NCBI RefSeq assembly: GCF_039537965.1
Contig: NZ_BAABBM010000001.1
Location: forward strand, 2,579,501-2,643,500
DNA from: Sphingomonas limnosediminicola
GTDB taxonomy: Bacteria; Pseudomonadota; Alphaproteobacteria; Sphingomonadales; Sphingomonadaceae
DNA: 64,000 nucleotides
Direction: 5' to 3'
Below the pieces are notes generated by a model. It saw nothing but the letters and a program-made list of their open reading frames with translations, ran no database searches and had not been told where the DNA came from. The translations under genes and the position numbers were made by a program. This document shows positions 24,761 through 32,733 of this stretch, one piece after another (the stretch's first letter is position 1; every line of letters begins with the position of its first letter).

Positions 24761-26647
24761 TTAGACTTCGTAGCCCATGCGGAGCGCCCACGGCGTGAGC
24801 GTCTTCATCACCGGTTGCATTTGCTCGCGATATCGCTCCCAGCGGCCGATCGAGCGGTCGTACAGCGGCTCGGTCACCTGCGCGTAGCTGGGCGTGTTGA
24901 TGAAGCGGCGATCCTTGGCGGTGCGCTGGTTGTCGAGCACCTCGTCCGTCCACGGCAGGCCGAGGAAAGCGAGGAGGGCGCGCATCTCCGGCTCGGCATC
25001 CTCGACCAGCCTTTCGTAACGGACGCGGTGGACTATCAGCGGCAGCATGGTCCGGCACTGCCCCCAGAAACGGCACGTCTCGTCGTAGAGACGCGCGGTG
25101 CCTTCAAGCGTCGTGAAGTTAGCGAGCGCCGCATTGGGTTCGAACCGCGTGATGAAGCAGCTCAGCACCACGTCGCACGGGTGCCGCTGCGCGAAGATGA
25201 TCTTCGCGTTCGGGAAGAGCCGATGAATGAGCGGCGCCTCCATCATCGCGAACGGCTGCTTGTCGACGAGCGTGCGGCCGTCGAGGTCGGGGACGTGGAA
25301 TGCCGCTTGCTCGAGATAGAGTTCCCGGATCTCGTTCAGTTGCTCATCGTCGAGCCCCGCTAGCCGCTCGTAGCCGCCGAGTTTGCGCGAGACCGCGTCG
25401 AGCATCGGCTTTTCTTCGGCGACGACGAGCTGCGGGTGGCCCATCAGCAAGGTGTCGAGGAGGGTGGTGCCGGAGCGCGGGAAGCCGACGAGGAAGATCG
25501 GGTCGCGCGGGTCGTCGCGGTGCTTGGTCTTGCGCCAACTGCGGACCCATTTGCGGCTCGCCAAAACAGACCTGCGTGCGAGCATCTGGCGGAAGCCGTC
25601 GGCGCGTGCCGCAACGACTTCGGGCGCGACGCCGCTGTCGTCATTCATGGTGACGAACGCTTCGAAGGCCTCGGCGGCATTGCCCAGCCGGTCGTTAATC
25701 TTGCCGACGAGCTCGGCTCGAGTGCCAGGCTCGGTAATGTCGCGAAGTTCGCGGGTCAGCTCTAGCGCTTCGGATAGCTCGCCGCGGCGGAAAGCCAGTT
25801 GCGCCTTGAGCAAGGGAAGCTGGATGACCGGCTCGTCCAGCGCTTCGAGGCGGGCGATCGTCTCGGCAAAGGCGTCGATCCGGTTCTGCCGCTCATGCAG
25901 CTGCGCGAGCGCAACCAGCGCCGGCGCGTGGTTCGGGTCGATCCGAAGCGCCTCAGTCAGCGCCACGACTGCCTTGTCGGGCCGGGCGAGCAAATCGTGC
26001 AGGCGCGCCATCGTTACGCGCACCAGGGGATCGTCGGGATTTTCCGCCGCGAAGGCGAGGCACAGCTTCATGCCCTGTTCGCCTTCGCCTGCCGTGACTT
26101 CCGCCTCCGCCCATTTTTCGCGGAAACGGTGTTGGTCGCGTCGCATGCGCAGCGACTTGGTCAGCGCTTCGATCGCGCCTTTCGGATCGCCGCCGGCAAG
26201 CAGGCAAACGCCGAGATTGCCCCAGCTTTCGAAGTCGCGCGGATCGCGCTCGACGATTTCGCGGTAGAGCTTGGCAGCCTCAATCTGGCTACCGCGCCGG
26301 ATGTGGATGAGCGCTTCGAGGCGAGCGGGCTCGATGCCTGGAAGCCCTTCCTTGCGGAGCAGCTCCTCGGCTTCGTCAATTTCATTCAGCGCGATGAGGA
26401 CGCGCACTAGCTCGAGCTTGGCGACGGGATCCTTGGGCTCGATCCGTGCTGCGTCGCGGAAATATTTCTTGGCTTCCTGCAGCTCCATCCGACGCGAGTA
26501 GAGCATGCCTACGAACAGCATCAGGCCGTGGTCGAGCGGATGCTGTTCCAGTGCTTTCTTGGCGAGACCGAGGGCATGTTGGAAGTCGCCGCGGCGGGCG
26601 CTGTCGATGGCCATCTGGCCGAGAAAGGGGATGATGGTTCGGGGCAC
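24761..26647 (-). CDS. TPR-repeat sulfotransferase family protein
   Basis: A 628-aa two-part protein. Residues 1-340 are a chain of tetratricopeptide-like repeats (for example SWGNLGVCLLAGGDPKGAIEAL and PNHAPALVALAQLHERQNR). Residues 380-628 are a sulfotransferase domain with the PAPS 5'-phosphosulfate loop IFLVGFPRSGTTLLDTLL (384-401) and a later FAQRHPCDVVLSCF 3'-phosphate-binding segment. It has no signal peptide and no membrane helix. The start codon is GTG. TPR-sulfotransferase fusions are frequent in Sphingomonadales; the acceptor is unknown. Confidence 0.88.
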   Translation of the reverse strand: MPRTIIPFLGQMAIDSARRGDFQHALGLAKKALEQHPLDHGLMLFVGMLYSRRMELQEAKKYFRDAARIEPKDPVAKLELVRVLIALNEIDEAEELLRKEGLPGIEPARLEALIHIRRGSQIEAAKLYREIVERDPRDFESWGNLGVCLLAGGDPKGAIEALTKSLRMRRDQHRFREKWAEAEVTAGEGEQGMKLCLAFAAENPDDPLVRVTMARLHDLLARPDKAVVALTEALRIDPNHAPALVALAQLHERQNRIDAFAETIARLEALDEPVIQLPLLKAQLAFRRGELSEALELTRELRDITEPGTRAELVGKINDRLGNAAEAFEAFVTMNDDSGVAPEVVAARADGFRQMLARRSVLASRKWVRSWRKTKHRDDPRDPIFLVGFPRSGTTLLDTLLMGHPQLVVAEEKPMLDAVSRKLGGYERLAGLDDEQLNEIRELYLEQAAFHVPDLDGRTLVDKQPFAMMEAPLIHRLFPNAKIIFAQRHPCDVVLSCFITRFEPNAALANFTTLEGTARLYDETCRFWGQCRTMLPLIVHRVRYERLVEDAEPEMRALLAFLGLPWTDEVLDNQRTAKDRRFINTPSYAQVTEPLYDRSIGRWERYREQMQPVMKTLTPWALRMGYEV

Positions 26648-26788
26648 TTTCGGGGATCTACGCGGCTGCGGGGCTCTAACTTTGGTTATAGAAGTCTGGC
26701 AATCGGTGATCGACCAATCGACGAACGACGGTGAGGTTGAAGCGTTCCGAGCGCCGCGCTACGCCTACTGACAAAGGAGAAAGCAGGC

Positions 26789-27091
26789 ATGACCAAGCAG
26801 GAACTCGTCGAGCGGATGCAGCAGGGCCAGGCATGGGTGCCGGGCAAGCGCGTCAAGATCGACTTCGGCGGGAGCGAAGGCGTGGTGATGCTGGACGGCG
26901 CGGCCGACCGGGTCAGCGAGGACGACGGCGCGGCGGACACGACGATCCGCGTCGGCTGGGACGACTGGCAGCAGCTCGCCGCCGGTCAGCTCGACGGCAT
27001 GACCGCCTTCATGATGGGCAAGCTCAAGGTCGAAGGCGATATGTCGAACGCCATGCAGCTTCAGGGCGTGCTCGCCAAATTGAAGAGCTGA
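26789..27091 (+). CDS. SCP2 sterol/lipid-binding domain protein
   Basis: A 100-aa single-domain SCP2-like lipid-binding protein with VKIDFGGSEGVVMLDG, ADTTIRVGWDDWQQLAAGQLDGMTAFMMGKLKVEGD and MQLQGVLAKLKS. The DxxxAFMxGKLKVxGD signature is diagnostic. It probably binds acyl or lipid ligands in the cytoplasm. An AAAGGAGAA site precedes the ATG. It is followed at 42 bp by scoAB, in keeping with lipid or ketone-body metabolism. Confidence 0.88.
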   Translation: MTKQELVERMQQGQAWVPGKRVKIDFGGSEGVVMLDGAADRVSEDDGAADTTIRVGWDDWQQLAAGQLDGMTAFMMGKLKVEGDMSNAMQLQGVLAKLKS

Positions 27092-27133
27092 GGCTCGCTT
27101 GCTGCTGCGCCGCCGCTTTTCTATGGGCGGCGC

Positions 27134-27841
27134 ATGCAGAAAATCTATCACAACGCTGAACGTGCGCTCGACGGGCTCCTGTTCGATGGCATGACGATTG
27201 CCGCCGGCGGCTTCGGCCTGTGCGGCATTCCGGAACGCCTGATCGATGCGATCCAGGCGAGCGGGGTCAAGGATTTGACCATCGCGTCCAACAATGCCGG
27301 CATCGACAATGAAGGGCTCGGCAAGCTGCTGCGCACGCGGCAGGTGAAAAAGATGATCTCGTCCTACGTGGGCGAGAACAAGGAGTTCGAGCGGCAGTTT
27401 CTGGCCGGCGAGCTTGAGGTCGAGTTCTGCCCGCAGGGCACGTTAGCGGAGCGGATGCGCGCGGGCGGGGCGGGCATCCCCGGCTTCTACACCAAGACCG
27501 GCGTCGGCACGCAGGTTGCCGACGGCAAGGAAGTGAAGAGCTTCGACGGCGAGGACTATATCCTCGAGCGGGGCATTCGCGCCGATCTCGCCGTCGTGAA
27601 GGGCTGGAAAGCGGACGAGAGCGGGAACCTGCTGTTCCGCAAGACCGCGCGCAACTTCAACCTGCCGGCCGCGACCTGCGGCAAGGTCTGCGTGGCGGAG
27701 GTCGAGGAAATCATGCCGGTCGGCTCGCTCGACCCCGACTGCATCCATTTGCCGTCGATCTATGTGAAGCGCCTGATCCTCGGCGCGCCGTACGACAAGA
27801 AGATCGAATTCCGCACCGTGCGTGAGAGGGAGGCCGCGTAA
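27134..27841 (+). CDS. scoA: 3-oxoacid CoA-transferase subunit A
   Basis: The alpha subunit (235 aa) of succinyl-CoA:3-ketoacid CoA-transferase, which activates acetoacetate with succinyl-CoA. It shows MTIAAGGFGLCGIPERLIDAI (21-41), SNNAGIDNEGLG, the VEFCPQGTLAERMRAGGAGIPGFYT block and GWKADESGNLLFR. Its TAA overlaps the scoB ATG by one base, so the subunits are coupled. Confidence 0.95.
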   Translation: MQKIYHNAERALDGLLFDGMTIAAGGFGLCGIPERLIDAIQASGVKDLTIASNNAGIDNEGLGKLLRTRQVKKMISSYVGENKEFERQFLAGELEVEFCPQGTLAERMRAGGAGIPGFYTKTGVGTQVADGKEVKSFDGEDYILERGIRADLAVVKGWKADESGNLLFRKTARNFNLPAATCGKVCVAEVEEIMPVGSLDPDCIHLPSIYVKRLILGAPYDKKIEFRTVREREAA

Positions 27842-28500
27842 TGACAACTCACGACACGCTGACAGAGGGCTGGACGCGCGATCAGATGGCGGCGCGGGCG
27901 GCGAAGGAGCTGCGCGACGGCTTCTACGTGAACCTCGGCATCGGCATTCCGACGCTCGTAGCCAACCATGTGCCGGAAGGCATGACGGTCACCCTGCAGA
28001 GCGAGAACGGCATGCTCGGCATCGGCCCGTTCCCCTTTGCGGGCGAGGAAGATCCCGACCTCATCAATGCCGGCAAGCAGACGATCAGCCAGCTACCGCA
28101 GACGAGCTATTTCGACAGCGCACAGAGCTTCGCGATGATTCGCGGCGGGCACATCGACCTTGCGGTGCTCGGCGGGATGGAGGTCAGCGAAAAGGGCGAC
28201 CTCGCTAACTGGATGGTGCCAGGAAAGATGATCAAGGGCATGGGCGGCGCGATGGACCTTGTCGCCGGCGTCAAGAAGATCATCGTCGTGATGGAGCACG
28301 TCTCCAAGAATGGCGATCCGAAGTTCATCCCGGCCTGCATGCTGCCGCTGACCGGCAGGAACGTGGTCGACATGATCATCACGGATCTCGCCGTCTTTCA
28401 GCGGCCCGACCACGACAGCCCGTTCAAGCTGGTCGAGCTGGCGCCCGGCGTCTCGCGCGAGGAAGTGCGCGAGAAGACGACGGCGGCTTACACGGAGTAA
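27841..28500 (+). CDS. scoB: 3-oxoacid CoA-transferase subunit B
   Basis: The beta subunit (219 aa), carrying the catalytic Glu55 in LQSENGMLGIGPF, which forms the glutamyl-CoA thioester. YVNLGIGIPTLVAN (29-42), GGHIDLAVLGGMEV, NWMVPGKMIKGMGGAMDLV and CMLPLTG are all as expected. It forms a heterodimer or heterotetramer with ScoA in the cytoplasm. Confidence 0.96.
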   Translation: MTTHDTLTEGWTRDQMAARAAKELRDGFYVNLGIGIPTLVANHVPEGMTVTLQSENGMLGIGPFPFAGEEDPDLINAGKQTISQLPQTSYFDSAQSFAMIRGGHIDLAVLGGMEVSEKGDLANWMVPGKMIKGMGGAMDLVAGVKKIIVVMEHVSKNGDPKFIPACMLPLTGRNVVDMIITDLAVFQRPDHDSPFKLVELAPGVSREEVREKTTAAYTE

Positions 28501-28518
28501 CTCTCGAGGAGCGGCGCA

Positions 28519-29427
28519 ATGCGACGGACATGGCTGCAAATCTCGGCTTGCGTGCTTGCGCTTGCTGCTTGCCAGGTTTCGAGTTCGGGCAACGAGAGTC
28601 AGAACGCGGCTACGGCCGACCCGAACAACGTGGCGCAGCCATCCGGCGCCGCTGTGCCCGTCAGTTTGTCGCGCCTCGATTGTGGTGCGCTCCACGTCAA
28701 CGAGATGGACAAGGACTTCGCCGGCGGTGCGGGCGTCTATCCTCCGGGTCCGCATGACCTCACCGACAGCTGCTACCTGATCCGGCACGGCGACCAGATG
28801 ATGATCTGGGATGCCGGGTTTCCGGAATTCCTTGTCGGACACCCCATGAGGGATCCGGACCAGACAGCGACCTTGGACCGCTCGCTTGCCGATGAGCTCA
28901 AGGCCGGGGGCGTCGACCCGGCAAAAGTCTCGTTCGTCGGTATCAGCCATTATCATGGCGACCATACCGGGCAGGCGCATTTCTTCCCGAATGCAACACT
29001 GCTGATCGGCGCGCAGGACCTCGCGGCGCTGAAGGCGAAGTCGGACAACCAGTTCATGCAGATGTCGCAAAAGCAGCTCGCCCACTGGCTGACCGATGGC
29101 GGCAAGATCGAGGCGGTTACCGGCGACAAGGACGTGTTCGGCGACGGCAGCCTGATCATGCTGGACCTGCCGGGCCACACGCCGGGCCATCACTCGCTGC
29201 TCGTGAAGCTCAAGTCAGGCGACGTGCTGCTGACCGGCGATCTGTATCACGGAACCGAAGCGCGGCAGAAACGCGGCGTCCCGCCGTTCAATACCGACAA
29301 GGCGCAGACGCTGAAGTCCATGGACAAGTTCGAAGCGCTGGCCAGGCAAACCGGCGCCAAGGTCGTCATCCAGCACGAGCGAGCCGACATTCCTCTCCTG
29401 CCGGCATTTCCCAAGGCGGCCGAGTAA
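28519..29427 (+). CDS. metallo-beta-lactamase-fold hydrolase, AHL-lactonase-like lipoprotein
   Basis: A 302-aa MBL-fold protein with zinc motif HYHGDH (144-149), a later GHTPGHHSLLV and GDLYHGTEA. The pattern is that of the N-acyl homoserine lactonase group (AiiA/AttM-like). Its N-terminus MRRTWLQISACVLALAACQ is a lipoprotein signal, so it acts in the periplasm or on the outer membrane. The location is compatible with quorum quenching or lactone hydrolysis, but the activity is inferred. It may be co-transcribed with scoAB (18-bp gap). Confidence 0.82.
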   Translation: MRRTWLQISACVLALAACQVSSSGNESQNAATADPNNVAQPSGAAVPVSLSRLDCGALHVNEMDKDFAGGAGVYPPGPHDLTDSCYLIRHGDQMMIWDAGFPEFLVGHPMRDPDQTATLDRSLADELKAGGVDPAKVSFVGISHYHGDHTGQAHFFPNATLLIGAQDLAALKAKSDNQFMQMSQKQLAHWLTDGGKIEAVTGDKDVFGDGSLIMLDLPGHTPGHHSLLVKLKSGDVLLTGDLYHGTEARQKRGVPPFNTDKAQTLKSMDKFEALARQTGAKVVIQHERADIPLLPAFPKAAE

Positions 29428-29430
29428 GTC

Positions 29431-29538
29431 ATGACCTGGAAGCGTTCACAGCAGGTCGCGTTGACCGCCACGCTGCTGGCGCTCCTCATCATGCTGTACA
29501 TGCAGGTCGACTATTACGTCCGGCACCTAGCCGGCTGA
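29431..29538 (+). CDS. tiny single-helix membrane protein
   Basis: A 35-aa frame starting ATG 3 bp after the lactonase-like gene: MTWKRSQQVALTATLL at the start, then a hydrophobic core ending LLIMLYMQ, and YYVRHLAG at the C-terminus. It has one predicted transmembrane helix (about 9-24) with positive residues before it. The tight spacing to the upstream gene and an AAGGCGG stretch 12-18 bp upstream suggest co-translation. I know of no named family. Confidence 0.45.
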   Translation: MTWKRSQQVALTATLLALLIMLYMQVDYYVRHLAG

Positions 29539-29544
29539 GCGACC

Positions 29545-30153
29545 TTACTTGTCGACGGTGAACAGCACCGCGGCCGTCTTCACCGCGGGAACCGCGCCGG
29601 TACCGACCGAGACCGGCACCCGACCGATCTTGCCGAACAGTTGAGTGCAGGCCGCATCGACCAAGGGCTTGGGCTGCGGCAGGCTGTCAGGTAGCGCGCT
29701 GCAGGCCGACGGATTGCCCGAAGCGTCGACGAAATAGGCGAGCTTCACCGCCGCCGGGTCTTTCGATCCTTCCGGCAGGGACGCGACCGTCACTTCAAGA
29801 TCCGGGGCGGGTTCGGCCTGCAGCCGGGTCTGGTCTGGGCGGTGCCAATTCACCACGCTGCGATAGGTGCCGTAGACGGGCTGACCGTCGGGGCCGCGCG
29901 CGCCGGTAAACTTCGCCCGCTTCATTGCGACCCAGCAGGTCTGGCGGTCGAGTACTTCGTAACCGGTCGAATGGGTAATCGTGCAGTCGACGGGGCGGCC
30001 GTCAGGCGCGACCGTGACGACGAATACCGCGGCGCCCTTCCACTCGCGATCGAAGGCCTTCTGAGGATAATCGTCGAAATTGTACCAGGGCAGCGGCGTC
30101 GCCGGAGCGGCTGCAATCACGGCGTTGACGAGAAGCGATGCGAACAGGCCCAT
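29545..30153 (-). CDS. TonB C-terminal-domain protein, periplasmic
   Basis: A 202-aa exported protein with signal peptide MGLFASLLVNAVIAAAPA and a TonB-like C-terminal fold repeated loosely twice: AAVFVVTVAPDGRPVDCTITHSTGYEVLD (about 39-67) and a second, weaker copy around VKLAYFVDASGNPSACSA. It lacks the membrane anchor helix and proline spacer of true TonB. The start is chosen at 30153 because AAAGGAGG lies at ideal spacing; the frame extends to 30363. The role is unknown. Confidence 0.75.
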   Translation of the reverse strand: MGLFASLLVNAVIAAAPATPLPWYNFDDYPQKAFDREWKGAAVFVVTVAPDGRPVDCTITHSTGYEVLDRQTCWVAMKRAKFTGARGPDGQPVYGTYRSVVNWHRPDQTRLQAEPAPDLEVTVASLPEGSKDPAAVKLAYFVDASGNPSACSALPDSLPQPKPLVDAACTQLFGKIGRVPVSVGTGAVPAVKTAAVLFTVDK

Positions 30154-30244
30154 CATTGCCTCCTTTGAAAGAGAGTCGCGACGATATGCCTCTGCAGCAG
30201 CGGTGGGAATAGGAAAGTGCGCATGCCGACTGTAGGAGATCGGC

Positions 30245-31243
30245 ATGCGCGCGCTCCTCTCCAACGAACCCGGCGGCCCTGAAACACTGCGGATCGAGGA
30301 GTTGCCCGATCCTTCGCCTGGTCGCGGCGAGCTGCTGGTCCGGGTGCGCGCCTGCTCCATCAACTACCCGGACGTCTTGATCATCGAGGACAAATACCAG
30401 CTCAAGCCACCGCGGCCGTTCGCGCCCGGAAGCGAGATTTCGGGTGAAATCGAAGCAGTTGGCGAAGGCATTCAGGGCTGGTCAGCGGGCGACCGCGTGA
30501 TTGCGGCGACGGGGTTTGGCGGCCTCGTGGAGAAGGTCATCATTTCCGCAAATTCGGCGATTCCGCTTCCGCCCGAGCGGTCGTTCGAAGAAGGATCGGC
30601 GCTGCTGCTGACCTACGCGACCTCGATCCATGCGTTGCTCGATCGCGGCAAGCTTCGCGGCGGGCAGACTTTGCTGGTGCTTGGTGCGGCGGGCGGCGTT
30701 GGCATCGCGGCGGTTGAAATCGGCAAGGCCGTCGGCGCACGAGTGATCGCGGCGGCTTCATCCGAAGAAAAGGCCGCGGCCGCGCGTGAAGCCGGGGCTG
30801 ATGTGACGATCGTCTATCCATCCGGGCCCTTCGACAAGGACGGGCTGAAAGCCCTGTCGCAGCTATTCAAGGATGCTGTCGGACCAGTTGGCGCGGACGT
30901 CATCTACGATCCGGTTGGTGGCGATTATACGGAGGCTGCGCTGCGCAGCATCGCCTGGGAAGGGCGCTTTCTCGTCGTTGGCTTCCCGGCCGGCATTGCC
31001 AGACTCCCGCTCAACCTGACCCTGTTAAAAAGCTGCGACGTCTGCGGCGTTTTCTGGGGTGCATTCTCGGCGCGCGATCCGAAAGCGAACGCTGCCCATG
31101 TCGAACAACTGTTCCGCTGGTGGGCCGAGGAAAAGATCGCGCCGCGCATTAGCCAGACTTATCCGCTGGAGCGTGCCGGGGAGGCGATCGCAGCGCTGCG
31201 CGATCGCAAGGCGATCGGGAAGCTGGTCGTGACGGTCGGCTAA
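30245..31243 (+). CDS. NADPH:quinone oxidoreductase-type zinc-free MDR protein
   Basis: A 332-aa medium-chain reductase related to quinone oxidoreductase and the enoyl-reductase group. The N-terminal GroES-like part has VRACSINYPDVLIIEDKY and PFAPGSEISGEIEAVGEG. The nucleotide-binding part has LVLGAAGGVGIAAVEIGKAVGARVIA (about 141-166) and a downstream YDPVGGDYTEAALRSI. No zinc ligands are seen. It likely reduces quinones or enones with NADPH. Confidence 0.87.
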   Translation: MRALLSNEPGGPETLRIEELPDPSPGRGELLVRVRACSINYPDVLIIEDKYQLKPPRPFAPGSEISGEIEAVGEGIQGWSAGDRVIAATGFGGLVEKVIISANSAIPLPPERSFEEGSALLLTYATSIHALLDRGKLRGGQTLLVLGAAGGVGIAAVEIGKAVGARVIAAASSEEKAAAAREAGADVTIVYPSGPFDKDGLKALSQLFKDAVGPVGADVIYDPVGGDYTEAALRSIAWEGRFLVVGFPAGIARLPLNLTLLKSCDVCGVFWGAFSARDPKANAAHVEQLFRWWAEEKIAPRISQTYPLERAGEAIAALRDRKAIGKLVVTVG

Positions 31244-31250
31244 AGCCCGA

Positions 31251-31340
31251 TCAGGGGCGCGTGGCGTTCCGGTACATCAGGACAACACCGGCAGAGCAGG
31301 CCAGCCAAAAGAGAAGCAGAAAGGCGACCCACAACGGCAT
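31251..31340 (-). CDS. tiny single-helix membrane protein
   Basis: A 29-aa frame on the minus strand: MPLWVAFLLLFWLAC, then SAGVVLMYRNATRP. It consists of one transmembrane helix with a short basic tail. A GGAG box lies about 12 bp upstream of the ATG. It converges with the quinone reductase (8-bp gap). The composition is far from random for a GC-rich shadow frame, but at this length it could still be chance. Confidence 0.35.
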   Translation of the reverse strand: MPLWVAFLLLFWLACSAGVVLMYRNATRP

Positions 31341-31607
31341 GTTACTCTTACTCCGGTGACAAACTTCACCCTACAATCCGCGGCTTACACATTTGTTGCG
31401 TCGCAACATATATTTTGTTCAAGGCGTGTTTTGATCGGATGAATGGAGCGCTCTCCGCTCCTCGGATCTGCCGGCAACCCGCGAAAAAGTACCCTCGCAA
31501 TTGCACGGTCGAGAACTAACCCGAGAGTCGCGAGATAGCTTTCCAGTCGTTGCCACTGACGTCACTCCGCCCTATCTCGCCGGTCAAACGATCAAGGGGA
31601 CTCCGGA
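31341..31607. other. intergenic region with a perfect palindrome at 31394-31408
   Basis: No gene seen. TGTTGCG-T-CGCAACA at 31394-31408 is a perfect 7-bp inverted repeat with a 1-nt centre, followed by an AT-rich ATATATTTTGTTC. It resembles an operator for a dimeric regulator; TGTTGC-type palindromes recall PhaR-like sites, but no phasin gene is here. It could serve the zeta-bolA-grxD operon or the small minus-strand frame. Confidence 0.4.
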
Positions 31608-31937
31608 GTGACTCAATTCGACGATCGCGAACGCGCTTTCGAGGCGAAGTACGCCCGCGACGAGGAAATGCAGTTCCGCATCACCGCACGCCGCAACCGC
31701 CTGCTCGGCGAATGGGCGGCGCGGCAGATGGGCCTGAGCGATGCCGAGAGCGAGTCTTACGCGAAAGACGTAGTCCGTTCCGACTTCGAGGAAGCCGGCG
31801 AGCATGACGTCATCCGCAAGGTGCTGGGCGACCTGACTGCCGCCGGCGTCGATTGCGACGAGGACAAGGTCATGGAAGCGCTTCGCAATAAGGAGATCGA
31901 AGCGCGTCGCCAGATCATCGAGTCCAGCAACAGCTGA
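31608..31937 (+). CDS. ATPase inhibitor subunit zeta (DUF1476)
   Basis: A 109-aa helical protein of PF07345, the zeta subunit that inhibits the F1FO-ATPase of alphaproteobacteria. It has the conserved DRERAFEAKYARDEEMQFRI (residues 5-24), the stretch responsible for inhibition in characterised members, and RRNRLLGEWAARQMGL. It is encoded with a GTG start after GGACTCCGGA. It overlaps bolA by 1 bp at the head of a three-gene operon with grxD. Confidence 0.92.
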   Translation: MTQFDDRERAFEAKYARDEEMQFRITARRNRLLGEWAARQMGLSDAESESYAKDVVRSDFEEAGEHDVIRKVLGDLTAAGVDCDEDKVMEALRNKEIEARRQIIESSNS

Positions 31938-32188
31938 TGCCCATGCCCGCAAGCGAGATCGAGCGGCTCATCAAGGCGTCCTTGCCGGATGCCGAGGTTA
32001 CGATCCGCGATCTTGCCGGTGACGGGGATCATTATGCGGCTCGCGTCGTCAGCCGCAGCTTTGAAGGATTAAGCCGTATCAAGCAGCATCAGGCGGTCTA
32101 TGCCGCTTTGGGGGGACGCGTCGGGGGTGAGCTTCACGCACTGCAGCTCGAAACCGCAGTGCCGAACACGGAGATTACAAGTGAGTGA
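31937..32188 (+). CDS. bolA: BolA family transcriptional/iron-sulfur regulator
   Basis: An 83-aa BolA-fold protein with [49 protein letters not shown]; the conserved His is in KQHQ. With a monothiol CGFS glutaredoxin it forms [2Fe-2S] heterocomplexes involved in iron sensing and cluster delivery. It is directly followed by grxD (8-bp overlap), the partner expected from the family. Confidence 0.92.
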   Translation: MPMPASEIERLIKASLPDAEVTIRDLAGDGDHYAARVVSRSFEGLSRIKQHQAVYAALGGRVGGELHALQLETAVPNTEITSE

Positions 32189-32495
32189 CGCCCAGAATCG
32201 CATCGCCGACATCGTGAAATCGAACGACGTCGTCCTCTTCATGAAGGGCACGCCCTTATTCCCGCAATGCGGCTTTTCCAGCCGCGCCATCGCGATCCTC
32301 GACCGCCTCGGATCGACCTACGAGACCGTCGACGTGCTGCAGGACCCGGAAGTCCGTCAGGGGATTAAGGAATATTCCGAGTGGCCGACCATCCCCCAGC
32401 TCTACGTGAAGGGCGAGTTTGTCGGCGGATCGGACATCATGATGGAGATGTTCGAGAGCGGCGAACTGCAACAGCTGCTGGGAGCGGACGCCTAG
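32181..32495 (+). CDS. grxD: monothiol glutaredoxin, Grx4 family
   Basis: A 104-aa CGFS glutaredoxin: the active-site Cys30 is in PQCGFSSRA, with the GSH-binding [11 protein letters not shown] and [15 protein letters not shown]. It binds and transfers [2Fe-2S] clusters together with BolA rather than acting as a strong thiol reductase. It begins with GTG at 32181 within the bolA end, preceded by CACGGAGA. It ends 6 bp before a GC-rich hairpin that may terminate the operon. Confidence 0.95.
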   Translation: MSDAQNRIADIVKSNDVVLFMKGTPLFPQCGFSSRAIAILDRLGSTYETVDVLQDPEVRQGIKEYSEWPTIPQLYVKGEFVGGSDIMMEMFESGELQQLLGADA

Positions 32496-32501
32496 AAAGA
32501 A

Positions 32502-32547
32502 GAAGGGGCGGGGCAGCTGGACCAGAGAACCGCTGCACCGCCCCTTC
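32502..32547 (+). terminator. hairpin after grxD
   Basis: GAAGGGGCGGgGCAGC pairs with GCTGCaCCGCCCCTTC around a 14-nt loop. The stem is very stable, but there is no T-run on the plus strand; on the minus strand it is followed by TTCTTTCTAG. It may act as a rho-independent-like stop or 3' stabiliser for the zeta-bolA-grxD mRNA. Confidence 0.5.
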
Positions 32548-32733
32548 GTGGCGTGGAACCAAGTGGACGTGGTATATGTAGCAATGCGCGTGCCAATTGC
32601 AGAAAACGCCTGAAATCGGCCATTTCTGCGCAACAGGGAAAAAGGACCGCTGGCCGTTGCGTAAAAAATTCCGACACTTTTTGCCGCCTGCGGCTGATGG
32701 CACTTTGATCCTGTTCCGCCGTTGGGGGGCTTA

